DNA of 64,000 nt from an uncultured Clostridia bacterium (GTDB taxonomy: Bacteria > Bacillota > Clostridia > TANB77 > CAG-508). The stretch spans positions 124,001 to 188,000 of the forward strand of contig CAKOTX010000002.1 in NCBI GenBank assembly GCA_934120315.1, in the 5' to 3' direction. Below the pieces are notes generated by a model. That model ran no database searches, had not been told where the DNA came from, and saw nothing but the letters and a program-made list of their open reading frames with translations. Positions 52,012-61,442 of this stretch are shown here, in pieces (the first letter of the stretch is position 1; the number at the start of each line of letters is the position of its first letter). The position numbers and the translations under genes are program-made.

Positions 52012-54402
52012 ATGGGGAATATAGTTTTATTAGATGATTTAACAATTAATAAAATTGCAGCTGGAGAAGTAATTGAAAGACCTGCATCAGTAATAAAAGA
52101 AATGGTAGAAAACTCAATAGATGCGGGAGCTAATAATATAACAGTAGAAATAAGAAATGGTGGAATATCATATATAAAAATAACAGATAATGGAAAAGGA
52201 ATTGCAGAAGATGATTTAGAAATTGCATTTGAAAGACATGCTACAAGTAAAATTAGAAGTGCTGATGATTTAAACACAGTAACATCAATGGGTTTCAGAG
52301 GAGAAGCTTTAGCAAGTATTGCAGCAATTGCAAGAGTAGAAATGGTATCTAAAACTGCAGAACAAGAAAACGGATATAAAGTTGTTGTTGAAGGAGGAAA
52401 AATATTAGATAAAACCGTAACAGGTTCACCTGTTGGAACTTCAATAACAGTAACAAATTTATTTTATAATACACCAGTAAGATATAAGTTCTTAAAAAAA
52501 GATTTTACAGAAGCAGGATATATAGAAGATACAATTTCAAGAATTGCATTAGTACACCCTGAAATTGCTATTAAATTAATTAATTCAGGAAGAACAGTAA
52601 TACAAACAAATGGAAATGGAGATTTAAAAACAGTAATATATAGTATATATGGAAAAGACATAGCAAATTCTTTGATTGAAACAGATTATACTTATGAAAA
52701 TATGCATGTTTATGGAGTTATAGGAAAGCCAGAAATTGCACGTTCAAATAGAGCAAATCAAATATTTTTTGTAAATAAAAGATTTATAAAAGATAAAGCA
52801 TTGTCATCTGCAGCAGAAAAAGCCTACAAAGGAATGATACCATTAGGAAAATTTAGCTTTTTAGTTTTAAATATAGATATGAATCCAAGCAAGGTTGATG
52901 TAAATGTTCATCCTGCGAAATTAGAGGTTAGATTTGAAGAAGAAAATATGGTATTTAAAGCAGTATATCATGCAATAAAAGATAGCCTTTTGAAAGCTGA
53001 AGCACCAGTTGAGCCAGACCATACTTCTAGTGAGAAACATTCAGAAAGTAGTTTATTTGGAAATATAGTGCACCAAGAAAATATTCCATCTTATCATGAT
53101 AATGTTAATAATAGTGCACAAACAATTGTAGAACAAATTTATAATTCAAGACAACAACAAAATGTAAATAGTGTTGAACCAAAAACTACAAGTGAGTCTG
53201 CAAGTTATGCAATGAATTCTCAAACAATAGAAATGCCTGATTTAGAAAAGAGTCAAGAAGTTTTGAAAAAATTACAAGAGATGAAAGCAAAACTTCAAAA
53301 TGAAATCACATATTCACAAAGTAATGAAAGTGATGAAATGACTACTAGTGTAAATGTTGCAGAAGAATCTAAAACAGAGTATGAAGCAGAACCACAAGAA
53401 CCAGTAGTTATAGAAGAGCCAAAAGTAGAGGTTGAAGAGAAAATAGAAGAACAAGTAACTGTGGAAGAACCAAGAATCGAGGAGCCTAAAGTCGAAGAGT
53501 CAAAGCTTGAAGAACCAAAGGTTGATTTGTTAGAAGAAATTGCAAAAGCAAGTCAGAAACCAATAGATTTAAAAGAAGAATTATCAAAAGCATTAGAAAA
53601 GCCAAGTGATAATATAATAGAAGATATAACATATAAAACAAATAAGACAGAAGACTCAGGATATTCTAAGAGTTTTGAAGAAATGTATCAACAATTATTT
53701 GGAACAAAACCTGTAAAAGAAGAAGAAAAAGAAGTTGAAGAACAAGAAAAGAAAAGTCAAACTGCTGTTGATATTGCAACATTAGGAAATGAATCAGTAT
53801 TTGACAAATTGCCAGAATATCAAAAGCCAACATACAAATTTATTGGAATAATATTTGATGCATACATTATAATTGAGATGAATGATGAAATGTATATAAT
53901 AGATCAAAATGCAGCAAATGAAAAAATTATGTATGAAAAAATTAGAGCAAATTATTATAATGATACAGCTAAAGATTCTCAACTAATGTTATTACCAGAT
54001 ATTATAACTTTAAACCATAAACAAATGGAAATTGCAAAAGATAATATGCAAATGTTCAGAAAAGCAGGATTCACAATAGAAGAATTTGGAGAAAATACAA
54101 TAAAATTAACAGGTGTACCAGAAATCTGCTTAGATTTAGAAACTAGAGAAATGTTCTTAGAAACTTTAGACGAAATAAATACAGTATCAAGAAATGCAAA
54201 ACAAGAAATCGAAGAAAGATTTTTATCAACAATAGCTTCTAAAGCAGCTGTTAAGGTAAGTAAGGCATTAACACAAGTAGAAGTGGATAGTTTAATGGAC
54301 AAATTATTATCATTACCAAATCCATTTTCATGTCCACATGGAAGACCAACAGCAATAAAAATGTCAAAATATGATATAGAAAGAAAATTTGCAAGAAAAT
54401 AG
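52012..54402 (+). CDS. mutL: DNA mismatch repair protein MutL with altered endonuclease motif
   Basis: MutL couples mismatch recognition by MutS to strand incision. The 796-aa protein has the GHKL ATPase motifs ENSIDAGA, DNGKGI and GFRGEALASIA. A very long acidic linker (about residues 340-600) holds EEPKVE-like repeats. A C-terminal dimerisation domain carries CPHGRPTAIK. The endonuclease motif, normally DQHAxxExxxxE, reads DQNAANEKIMYE near residue 629: the His is replaced by Asn while the Asp and Glu residues remain. ATG 52012 is set by GGAGG upstream. No mutS is in the window. Confidence 0.96.
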   Translation: MGNIVLLDDLTINKIAAGEVIERPASVIKEMVENSIDAGANNITVEIRNGGISYIKITDNGKGIAEDDLEIAFERHATSKIRSADDLNTVTSMGFRGEALASIAAIARVEMVSKTAEQENGYKVVVEGGKILDKTVTGSPVGTSITVTNLFYNTPVRYKFLKKDFTEAGYIEDTISRIALVHPEIAIKLINSGRTVIQTNGNGDLKTVIYSIYGKDIANSLIETDYTYENMHVYGVIGKPEIARSNRANQIFFVNKRFIKDKALSSAAEKAYKGMIPLGKFSFLVLNIDMNPSKVDVNVHPAKLEVRFEEENMVFKAVYHAIKDSLLKAEAPVEPDHTSSEKHSESSLFGNIVHQENIPSYHDNVNNSAQTIVEQIYNSRQQQNVNSVEPKTTSESASYAMNSQTIEMPDLEKSQEVLKKLQEMKAKLQNEITYSQSNESDEMTTSVNVAEESKTEYEAEPQEPVVIEEPKVEVEEKIEEQVTVEEPRIEEPKVEESKLEEPKVDLLEEIAKASQKPIDLKEELSKALEKPSDNIIEDITYKTNKTEDSGYSKSFEEMYQQLFGTKPVKEEEKEVEEQEKKSQTAVDIATLGNESVFDKLPEYQKPTYKFIGIIFDAYIIIEMNDEMYIIDQNAANEKIMYEKIRANYYNDTAKDSQLMLLPDIITLNHKQMEIAKDNMQMFRKAGFTIEEFGENTIKLTGVPEICLDLETREMFLETLDEINTVSRNAKQEIEERFLSTIASKAAVKVSKALTQVEVDSLMDKLLSLPNPFSCPHGRPTAIKMSKYDIERKFARK

Positions 54403-54417
54403 ACAGGAAGGAAATAT

Positions 54418-55320
54418 ATGAGTAAACCAAAAGTAATTGTAATTTGTGGACCAACAGCGTCTGGAAAAACAGCATTGTCAATAGAATTAGCTAAAAAAAT
54501 AAATGGAGAGATTGTGTCTGCTGATTCAATGCAAATCTATAAAGATATGGATATAGGAACGGCAAAGACTACACCTGAAGAAATGCAAGGAATAAAGCAT
54601 TATTTACAGGATTTTGTAGAACCAGATAAAAGATATAGTGTAGCAGATTATAAAGTTGATGCTGAAAAGGCAATTGAAGAAATATTAAGTAAAGGAAAAA
54701 CTCCAATTGTAGTAGGTGGAACAGGGCTATATGTTGATAGTTTAATATATGGAATAGAATATCAAGAAATTAAATTTGATGAAAAATATAGAAAAAAATT
54801 AGAAGATATAGCTCTAGAAAAAGGATTGGAAACATTATATAAAAAGGCACAAGAGATAGATCCAGAAGCAATGAAAAAAATAAGTTGCAATGATAAGAAA
54901 CGAATTATAAGGGTACTTGAAATCTATAAAGCAACTGGAAAGACTAAGACAGAACAAGAAATTGAATCTAGAAAAAAAGAAGTTAAATATGATTATAAAG
55001 TTTTTGCAATTGATTGGGAAAGAGAAAAACTTTATGAAAGAATAAACAAAAGGGTAGACATCATGATAGAAAATGGGTTAATAGAAGAAGTAGAAAATCT
55101 ATTAAAAAAGTATAAAGAATTCCCAACAGCAATGCAAGGACTAGGATATAAAGAAGTTGTTGAATATTTAAATGGATATTTGACAAAAGAAGAGATGATA
55201 GATAAAATAAAACAAGAAACAAGAAGATATGCCAAAAGACAGATTACATGGTTTAGAAAAAATAAACAAACAATTTGGATAGGACCACAGGATTTACAGA
55301 AGATTTTAGATGAAATATAA
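54418..55320 (+). CDS. miaA: tRNA dimethylallyltransferase
   Basis: MiaA adds a dimethylallyl group to A37 of tRNAs reading UNN codons. The 300-aa protein has the P-loop GPTASGKT (residues 11-18), SADSMQIYKDMDIGTAK, VGGTGLYVDSL, and the C-terminal MQGLGYKEVVEYL and RRYAKRQITWFRK. It follows mutL by 15 nt, the usual mutL-miaA order. Confidence 0.97.
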   Translation: MSKPKVIVICGPTASGKTALSIELAKKINGEIVSADSMQIYKDMDIGTAKTTPEEMQGIKHYLQDFVEPDKRYSVADYKVDAEKAIEEILSKGKTPIVVGGTGLYVDSLIYGIEYQEIKFDEKYRKKLEDIALEKGLETLYKKAQEIDPEAMKKISCNDKKRIIRVLEIYKATGKTKTEQEIESRKKEVKYDYKVFAIDWEREKLYERINKRVDIMIENGLIEEVENLLKKYKEFPTAMQGLGYKEVVEYLNGYLTKEEMIDKIKQETRRYAKRQITWFRKNKQTIWIGPQDLQKILDEI

Positions 55321-55346
55321 TATTTTATCTAAGAGAGGAGAAAAAA

Positions 55347-56546
55347 TTGAAGAAGAGCAAGAAACTTATAGCTATATTTTCTGCACTTATAATAATTACA
55401 TATATGATATGGGCTATTTTTCTACTAGTTAGTCGTTCGTCTGAAACTTATATAGTAAGACAAGGAACATTGACACAAGAAGATGAAGCAGTCGGCTATA
55501 TAATTAGAGATGAAAAAGTAGAAAAAGGCGAAGATTATGAAAATGGAATTTATGAGATAGCTACAGAAAATCAAAGAGTAGCAGTTGGAGATTCTATTTT
55601 TAGATATTATAGTGATAGTGAAAAAGAAATAACAGAACAAGTTGAAGAAATAAATAAACAAATTCAAGAAATCTTGGAACAAGAAAATGAAGTTACTTCA
55701 GCTGATATTAAAGCAATAGAAAGTCAAATAGAAGAGAAAATTGAACACATAAACACTATAAATAATTATCAAGAAATTGTAGAAGATAAGAAAAATATAG
55801 ATGAATTAATAAGTAAAAAAATTAACTTCATTGGTGATGTTACAGAAAATAAAGATATAAAAAAACTTGTTAAAGATAGAAAAGCACTAGAAGAAAAATT
55901 GAAAAGTGGTTCAAAATATCAAAAAGCTCAAATGAGTGGAATTGTTTCATATAGAGTAGATGGATTAGAAGAAACACTTACTCCTGAAAAGTTTAATGAT
56001 ATTAATGAAAAACTTTTAAATAGCTTAGATATAAAAACTGGTGAGATAATTTCTACTAGTGATGAATGTGGAAAAGTTATAGATAATTTTAAATGTTATG
56101 TTGTAGTAACATTAAATTCAAAACAAGCTATGGAAGCCAAAGTAAATGATTCATTGAAATTGCGAATTTCAAATGAAGAAACAAAGGCCAAAATTGTGCA
56201 AATAAATGAAGAAAATAATAAGAGAACAATTATATTTCAAATAAATAAAATGACAGAAGATCTAATTAAACATAGAAAAGTTTTAGTTGATGTAATTTGG
56301 TGGAATGATTCAGGATTAAAAGTACCAAATAGTACATTGACTAAAGAAGGAAACTTATATTATGTTGTTAGAAATAAAGCTGGAGTTCAAAATAAAATAT
56401 TAGTAAAAATAATAAAACAAACTGAGAATTATTCAATAATAGATTCATACACAGAACAGGAATTACAAGAGTTAGGATTTAGCCAACAAGAAATAAAAAA
56501 TTATAAAAAAATAACCAATTATGATGAAATTGAAATAAAAAAGTAA
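55347..56546 (+). CDS. HlyD-like membrane-fusion/adaptor protein
   Basis: The 399-aa protein has one N-terminal membrane helix (residues about 8-28) and a lipoyl-like half domain (AVGYIIRDEKVEKGED). A long coiled-coil hairpin (about residues 85-195) is followed by a second beta domain (GIVSYRVDGLEETLTP) and a beta-barrel part. This is the HlyD/MFP layout. Similar genes often sit just before sepF in Clostridia, which points to a wall or division role rather than drug efflux; no partner transporter is nearby. TTG 55347 follows GAGAGGAG. Confidence 0.75.
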   Translation: MKKSKKLIAIFSALIIITYMIWAIFLLVSRSSETYIVRQGTLTQEDEAVGYIIRDEKVEKGEDYENGIYEIATENQRVAVGDSIFRYYSDSEKEITEQVEEINKQIQEILEQENEVTSADIKAIESQIEEKIEHINTINNYQEIVEDKKNIDELISKKINFIGDVTENKDIKKLVKDRKALEEKLKSGSKYQKAQMSGIVSYRVDGLEETLTPEKFNDINEKLLNSLDIKTGEIISTSDECGKVIDNFKCYVVVTLNSKQAMEAKVNDSLKLRISNEETKAKIVQINEENNKRTIIFQINKMTEDLIKHRKVLVDVIWWNDSGLKVPNSTLTKEGNLYYVVRNKAGVQNKILVKIIKQTENYSIIDSYTEQELQELGFSQQEIKNYKKITNYDEIEIKK

Positions 56547-56574
56547 TGTTACAAAATTGTTACAAAAATGTTAA
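56547..56574 (+). promoter_or_regulatory. three tandem WalR-like boxes upstream of sepF
   Basis: TGTTAC (56547), TGTTAC (56558) and TGTTAA (56569) are spaced exactly 11 bp apart and match TGTWAH-N5-TGTWAH. A degenerate fourth (GATTAC) is at 56580. Confidence 0.6.
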
Positions 56575-56599
56575 ATTTTGATTACAAATGTAAAAACTA

Positions 56600-56628
56600 T
56601 TGACAAAAAAATAAAAAAGATAGATACT
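56600..56628 (+). promoter_or_regulatory. promoter of sepF-divIVA
   Basis: Perfect TTGACA (56600-56605), a 17-bp spacer and a weak -10 GATACT (56623-56628). The weak -10 fits activator-dependent expression. Confidence 0.65.
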
Positions 56629-56677
56629 ATAACTAAATTTAGAATACGAAAGTGTAAAATATTAGGAGGGTAAAAAA

Positions 56678-57172
56678 ATGGCAGGAGCTATAATGGACAA
56701 AGTGTGGGGATTATTCGGTGGAGCAGAACAAGGAGATCCAGATGGATATGAAGACGAAGATGCTTACGGATATGAAAGCAATACAAACAATTACGAAAAT
56801 GAAGATGAAGAAGAAGATAAAAAATTCTTTGGAAAGAAAGGAAAAGTTGTTCCAATAAATGCACAAGGACAATCTGTAAAAATGGTTATATCACAACCAA
56901 CAACTTTTGAACAATCTGAAGAAATTTGTAGTTTATTGAAAGAGAAAAAATCAGTAATTGTAAATTTAGAATATGTTAATAAAGATGTTGCTAGAAGAAT
57001 AGTAGATTTCATTAGTGGCGGAGTTTATGCGTTAGATGGACATATTCAAAAGATTTCAAATTCAATATTTTTAATTGCACCAATGAATTATGAAATAACA
57101 AATGAAATGGCAAGAGAAGAAATAAAAAGCAAATTATCTGTTTCTTGGCTAAAAAATAATAGTATAAATTAA
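56678..57172 (+). CDS. sepF: cell-division protein SepF
   Basis: SepF bundles FtsZ and ties it to the membrane. The 164-aa protein begins with an amphipathic helix (AGAIMDKVWGLFGG). An acidic linker (residues about 18-50) precedes the SepF core (VISQPTTFEQSEEICSLLKE, VIVNLEYVNKDVARRIVDFI, GGVYALDGHIQKIS, IFLIAPMNYEI). TAGGAGGG precedes ATG. It is co-transcribed with divIVA, as in many Firmicutes; ylmE and ylmG are not present here. Confidence 0.96.
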   Translation: MAGAIMDKVWGLFGGAEQGDPDGYEDEDAYGYESNTNNYENEDEEEDKKFFGKKGKVVPINAQGQSVKMVISQPTTFEQSEEICSLLKEKKSVIVNLEYVNKDVARRIVDFISGGVYALDGHIQKISNSIFLIAPMNYEITNEMAREEIKSKLSVSWLKNNSIN

Positions 57173-57201
57173 TCCTATCAAAGAACAGGAGGCTATCTAA
57201 T

Positions 57202-57690
57202 ATGATTACACCATTAGATATAGAAAATAAAAAATTTAGTAAACAAATGATGAGCGGTTATAATGTTGATGAAGTAGATGAATTTTTAGACCAAATAATG
57301 CAAGATTATGAAACAAATTATAAAGAAGTAAATACATTAAAAAATAAAGTAGAAGAATTAAACAATGCTTTAAATCACTATAAGACAATAGAAGCAACAT
57401 TGCAAAATACTTTAGTAATGGCCCAATCAACAGCCGAAGAAGTAAAAAATGTAGCAAAACAACAAGCAGAACAAGTGATTTCAGAAGCTCAAAAAGAAGC
57501 TGAAACAATAATTAGAAATGCCAAAGAAAACGCTTCAAAAGGTTTAGATGAGATAGAACAACAAACAAAGGCTAAAGAACAACAATTTAATGATGTTAAG
57601 CAACAATTTGATATTTATAGAGCAAAAATGGAATCATTATTAGTATCTCAATCAGAAATAATTAAGCAAATAAATCAAGACGAAGAGTAA
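57202..57690 (+). CDS. divIVA: DivIVA-domain septum/pole protein
   Basis: The 162-aa protein has the DivIVA N-terminal lipid-binding domain (ITPLDIENKKFSKQMMSGYN, VDEVDEFLDQI) and a long coiled coil. It recognises curved membrane at septa and poles. AGGAGG lies 8 nt before the ATG. A terminator follows directly. Confidence 0.95.
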   Translation: MITPLDIENKKFSKQMMSGYNVDEVDEFLDQIMQDYETNYKEVNTLKNKVEELNNALNHYKTIEATLQNTLVMAQSTAEEVKNVAKQQAEQVISEAQKEAETIIRNAKENASKGLDEIEQQTKAKEQQFNDVKQQFDIYRAKMESLLVSQSEIIKQINQDEE

Positions 57691-57722
57691 GAGAGGAAAT
57701 GAATTTTTATCCTCTCTTTTTG
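57689..57722 (+). terminator. terminator after divIVA
   Basis: AAGAGAGGA pairs with TCCTCTCTT, loop of 12 nt, followed by a T run. Confidence 0.85.
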
Positions 57723-57742
57723 CTTTGAAATAATATTGCATC

Positions 57743-57790
57743 TGTTACAAATGTTACAAAAGTATTAAATGTATGTTACAATTTTATTAA
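57743..57790 (+). promoter_or_regulatory. WalR-like phased hexamers upstream of rsmD
   Basis: TGTTAC at 57743 and 57752, then TATTAA (57763), TGTTAC (57774) and TATTAA (57785) in an 11-bp register that ends exactly at the -35 (57796). Confidence 0.5.
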
Positions 57791-57795
57791 TACTA

Positions 57796-57823
57796 TTGAC
57801 ATTATAAAAAAAAAGGATAAAAT
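57796..57823 (+). promoter_or_regulatory. promoter of rsmD
   Basis: TTGACA (57796-57801), a 16-bp spacer and TAAAAT (57818-57823). Confidence 0.75.
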
Positions 57824-57857
57824 AGTAATATAAAAATGAAAGGTAATATCAAATATT

Positions 57858-58412
57858 ATGAGAATAATAAGTGGAACAGCAAGAGGAACAAAGTTGTATA
57901 CACTAGAGGGAACAGAAACAAGACCTACATTAGACAGAGTAAAAGAATCACTATTTAATATAATTCAGAGTGATATACAAGATTCAAATGTACTTGATTT
58001 GTTTTCTGGAAGTGGTGCAATTGGATTAGAATTGTTAAGCAGAGGTGCGAAAAAAGCAGTTTTATGTGACAATTCTAAAGATGCGATAAAAATAATAAAG
58101 CAAAATGCACAGAAAACACATTTAGAAGATAAAGCAGAGATATATAATATTGATTTTTCAAATTTGATAGAAAAATTAGAAAATCAAAAATTTGATATTA
58201 TATACATAGATCCACCATATGCAACAGATTATATAAAAATTGCATTGGAAAAAATCATTGAATTTAAATTGGTTGATATTAATACAAAAATAATAATTGA
58301 GACAGATGACGAAAAAAGAATATTAAAACAAATAGAAAAAATGGATGTTGAAATAACTGATAGAAGAAAATATGGAAGAGCAACAATAATATTCTTAAAG
58401 TTAAAAAATTAA
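57858..58412 (+). CDS. rsmD: 16S rRNA (guanine-966-N2)-methyltransferase
   Basis: RsmD methylates G966 of 16S rRNA. The 184-aa protein has RIISGTARGTKLYTLEG, RPTLDRVKESLFNII, the SAM-binding VLDLFSGSGAIGLELLSRGA, and the catalytic DPPY. The C-terminal YGRATIIFL is also typical. The usual neighbour coaD is absent. AAAGG lies about 13 nt upstream, rather far. Confidence 0.96.
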   Translation: MRIISGTARGTKLYTLEGTETRPTLDRVKESLFNIIQSDIQDSNVLDLFSGSGAIGLELLSRGAKKAVLCDNSKDAIKIIKQNAQKTHLEDKAEIYNIDFSNLIEKLENQKFDIIYIDPPYATDYIKIALEKIIEFKLVDINTKIIIETDDEKRILKQIEKMDVEITDRRKYGRATIIFLKLKN

Positions 58413-58432
58413 AACCTAGAAAGGGGTAAACA

Positions 58433-58936
58433 ATGGAAATTTTTACATTATTAGAAACATTAGAAGATATATTAGAAAATAGTAAGAACCTACCTTTTAC
58501 AAACAAAGGATTAGTTGACAAAGAAGAAATGCTTGAATTAATAAAGGAGATTAGAATAAAATTACCAGATGAATTAAAACAAGCAAAATGGGTAAAAGAA
58601 GAAAGACAAAGAATATTAGTAGAGGCTCAAAAAGAAGCTGATGGAATAGTAAAAGAAGCTGAAAATAGAATTATTTCTATGATAGATGAACATGAAATAA
58701 CAAGAAAAGCATATGAACAAAAATCAGAAATAATTGAAACTGCTAATGAGATGTCAAGAGAAATTTCACAAGGCACAAAAGAATATGCTAATAACTTGTT
58801 AGATTCAACAGAAAAAGTTTTAACAGATACATTAGCAAAATTAGAGAAAAATTTAGGCGAAGCAGTAAATTTAATGGAAATTTCACTTGAGGATACTATA
58901 AAAACAATTCAAAATAGTAAAAAGGAACTTCAATAA
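58433..58936 (+). CDS. DivIVA/ATP-synthase-b-like coiled-coil protein
   Basis: The 167-aa protein is almost entirely helical. After an N-terminal part (FTLLETLEDILENSKNLPF) comes a heptad-rich segment QKEADGIVKEAENRIISMI, similar to DivIVA and F0 subunit b stalks. Proteins of this kind sit beside rsmD/coaD in many Clostridia and are often labelled ATPase without evidence. No nucleotide-binding motif is seen. A cytoskeletal or envelope role is inferred. AAAGGGG precedes the ATG. Confidence 0.75.
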   Translation: MEIFTLLETLEDILENSKNLPFTNKGLVDKEEMLELIKEIRIKLPDELKQAKWVKEERQRILVEAQKEADGIVKEAENRIISMIDEHEITRKAYEQKSEIIETANEMSREISQGTKEYANNLLDSTEKVLTDTLAKLEKNLGEAVNLMEISLEDTIKTIQNSKKELQ

Positions 58937-58942
58937 AAAATT

Positions 58943-58976
58943 GGGGGCACCCCTTTCAAAAAGGAGTGCCCCTTTT
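58943..58976 (+). terminator. terminator before ftsK
   Basis: GGGGCACcCCTTT pairs with AAAGGaGTGCCCC around a short loop, then TTTT. The stem is unusually GC-rich for the region. Confidence 0.88.
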
Positions 58977-58997
58977 AAACGAAAGGAAGTATAAAAA

Positions 58998-61421
58998 ATG
59001 GCAAAAAAGAAAAAAAGAGGAAGAAAGGCAAAAAAAACATCAACAGATTTTGGGGTAATTATTACAATTATATTTAGTGTTTTACTTGCTGGATTAATTT
59101 ATACTGAATCAGGATATATTGGGATTGTGTTAAGTGACTTTTTTGGTGGTATGTTAGGAATGATAAAATATGTATTACCAATTGGGTCTTTTGCAGTTGC
59201 AATAAAGATGGCGTGTAAAAGTGATGATGAATATATAACATCTAGAATTTTTCAATATGCAGTATTACTAATATTTATTGCAGTAATTCTTAGTGTATAT
59301 CAAATTTGTAATGGAGAAATAAGTATAGAGCAAAATATATCAGAAATTGTAAAAGATGCATATGCGCTTGGAGAGAAAAATATAGGTGGAGGAGCATTAG
59401 GAACAATTGCAGCAGTTCCGTTATTTAAGTTATTTGGAAAGATTGGAACAATAATATTAAGTATAGGATTATCATTAATAATGTTTGCAGTAACATTTGG
59501 AATAGATATTTCATCAATGGTAAGTAATTGGATTGAATCAGGAGTTGAAAAGAGCAAAGAAAAAAGAGAAGCAAGAATTCTTGCAAGAGAAGAACTTTAT
59601 GAAGATGATGTAGAAGAAAAAGGCAAAGCAGAAATAAGAAAAGAAGGAAAAAGAGCAAAAACAATAAAAGAAAACCGTAAGGCATATTTAGAAGTTGAGG
59701 ATGATAAAAATAATGAAGTAGCTCCAGAACAAATTAAAATTAATTTGAATGGAAGAGCTATAGAAGAAGAATCAACAGGAAGACGTAAATTCAAACATGA
59801 TAAAAATGATTTAGTTCCATTAGGAATGGAAAATAAACAAAAAATGGAACCAGATTATATAGAAGGAAATTTATTTAAAAAAGAAGAAGAAAAGAAAGAA
59901 GAAAAAGTAAAAGAAGTATTGCAACTTGAGCATGCTGTTGCAGTAGAAGATGAGCATTATGAATATCCACCAGTAGAATTATTAAGCAAAGGAACTAAAA
60001 AAGCAATAAAAGGCGGTGCAAAAGCTTTAACAGAGGTTGCAACAAGACTTCAAAAGACATTATATAGTTTTGGAGTACAAGCAAAAGTTGAAAATGTTTC
60101 AGTAGGGCCAGCAATTACTAGGTATGAATTAAAGCCAGCTGAAGGAGTACGTGTAAGCAAAATAGCAAATTTAGCTGATGATATTGCATTAAATTTAGCT
60201 GCAGAAACAATAAGAATTGAGGCACCAATACCAGGAAAACAAGCTGTTGGGATAGAAGTGCCAAATACTGAAAAAGAGACAGTACATTTTAGAGACGTAG
60301 TAGAAAGTGATGCTTTCCAAGACAGTAAATCAAAATTAAGTGTAGCATTAGGAAAAGATGTTGCTGGAAACATGGAAATTGCTGATATAGCGAAAATGCC
60401 ACATGCATTAATTGCAGGTGCAACAGGTTCAGGAAAGAGTGTATGTATAAACACAATTATAACAAGTATAATTTATAAAGCTAAACCAAGTGAAGTAAAA
60501 TTTGTAATGGTAGACCCTAAAGTTGTAGAGCTTTCTGTATATAATGGAATTCCACATTTGTTAATTCCAGTTGTAACAGATCCTAAAAAAGCAGCAGGAG
60601 CTTTGGCATGGGCTGTACAAGAAATGGATAACAGATATAATGTATTTGCACAAAAAGGAGTTAGAGATTTAAAGGGATATAATGCATTAGCAGAAAAAGA
60701 AGAAGGAACAGGAACATTACCACAAATTGTTATAATAATAGACGAGTTAGCAGATTTAATGATGGTAGCTGCAAAAGAAGTAGAGGATTCTATTTGTAGA
60801 TTAGCTCAAAAGGCTAGAGCTGCCGGAATGCATTTAATAATTGCAACTCAACGTCCATCAGTAGATGTAATCACAGGTATAATTAAGGCAAATATACCAT
60901 CAAGAATAGCATTTGCTGTATCATCACAAGTAGATTCAAGAACAATATTAGACCAAGTAGGAGCAGAAAAATTATTAGGAAAAGGTGATATGTTATTTTA
61001 TCCTTCAGGAGCTCCAAAACCTGTCAGAGTACAAGGAGCATTTGTTTCTGATGAAGAAGTAGAAAAAATAGTTTCATTTGTTAAATCAAATGGAGTAGCA
61101 ACTTATAATGAGGATATATTAGACTCAATAGAAAATAGCAATAAAACAGATAAAGAAATTGCAGATGAAGCAGCTGCTGGAGATGATGACACAGATCCGT
61201 TATTAATGGATGCAATAGATGTTGTTGTTGAAACAGGACAAGCATCAACATCATTTATTCAAAGAAGGTTTAAAGTTGGATATGCTAGAGCAGGAAGAAT
61301 AATAGACCAAATGGAAGAAAGAGGAGTAATATCCGGATATCAAGGAAGTAAACCAAGACAAGTACTAATGAGCATGGAAAGATTACAAGAGTTAAAAATG
61401 GGAACAACACCAGAAGAATAA
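58998..61421 (+). CDS. ftsK: FtsK/SpoIIIE-family DNA translocase
   Basis: The 807-aa protein pumps chromosomal DNA through division or sporulation septa. It has about four N-terminal membrane helices (within residues 15-175) and a charged linker. The motor has Walker A GATGSGKSVC (near residue 473) and Walker B IVIIIDELADL (near 577), with ATQRPSVDVITG and SRIAFAVSSQVDSRTILD. The C-terminal gamma winged helix (TSFIQRRFKVGYARAGRIID) reads KOPS/SRS-like DNA signals. Whether it acts as FtsK, SpoIIIE or both cannot be told. GAAAGGAAG precedes ATG. Confidence 0.97.
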   Translation: MAKKKKRGRKAKKTSTDFGVIITIIFSVLLAGLIYTESGYIGIVLSDFFGGMLGMIKYVLPIGSFAVAIKMACKSDDEYITSRIFQYAVLLIFIAVILSVYQICNGEISIEQNISEIVKDAYALGEKNIGGGALGTIAAVPLFKLFGKIGTIILSIGLSLIMFAVTFGIDISSMVSNWIESGVEKSKEKREARILAREELYEDDVEEKGKAEIRKEGKRAKTIKENRKAYLEVEDDKNNEVAPEQIKINLNGRAIEEESTGRRKFKHDKNDLVPLGMENKQKMEPDYIEGNLFKKEEEKKEEKVKEVLQLEHAVAVEDEHYEYPPVELLSKGTKKAIKGGAKALTEVATRLQKTLYSFGVQAKVENVSVGPAITRYELKPAEGVRVSKIANLADDIALNLAAETIRIEAPIPGKQAVGIEVPNTEKETVHFRDVVESDAFQDSKSKLSVALGKDVAGNMEIADIAKMPHALIAGATGSGKSVCINTIITSIIYKAKPSEVKFVMVDPKVVELSVYNGIPHLLIPVVTDPKKAAGALAWAVQEMDNRYNVFAQKGVRDLKGYNALAEKEEGTGTLPQIVIIIDELADLMMVAAKEVEDSICRLAQKARAAGMHLIIATQRPSVDVITGIIKANIPSRIAFAVSSQVDSRTILDQVGAEKLLGKGDMLFYPSGAPKPVRVQGAFVSDEEVEKIVSFVKSNGVATYNEDILDSIENSNKTDKEIADEAAAGDDDTDPLLMDAIDVVVETGQASTSFIQRRFKVGYARAGRIIDQMEERGVISGYQGSKPRQVLMSMERLQELKMGTTPEE

Positions 61422-61442
61422 TTACAAAAGAAAGGAGAAGAT

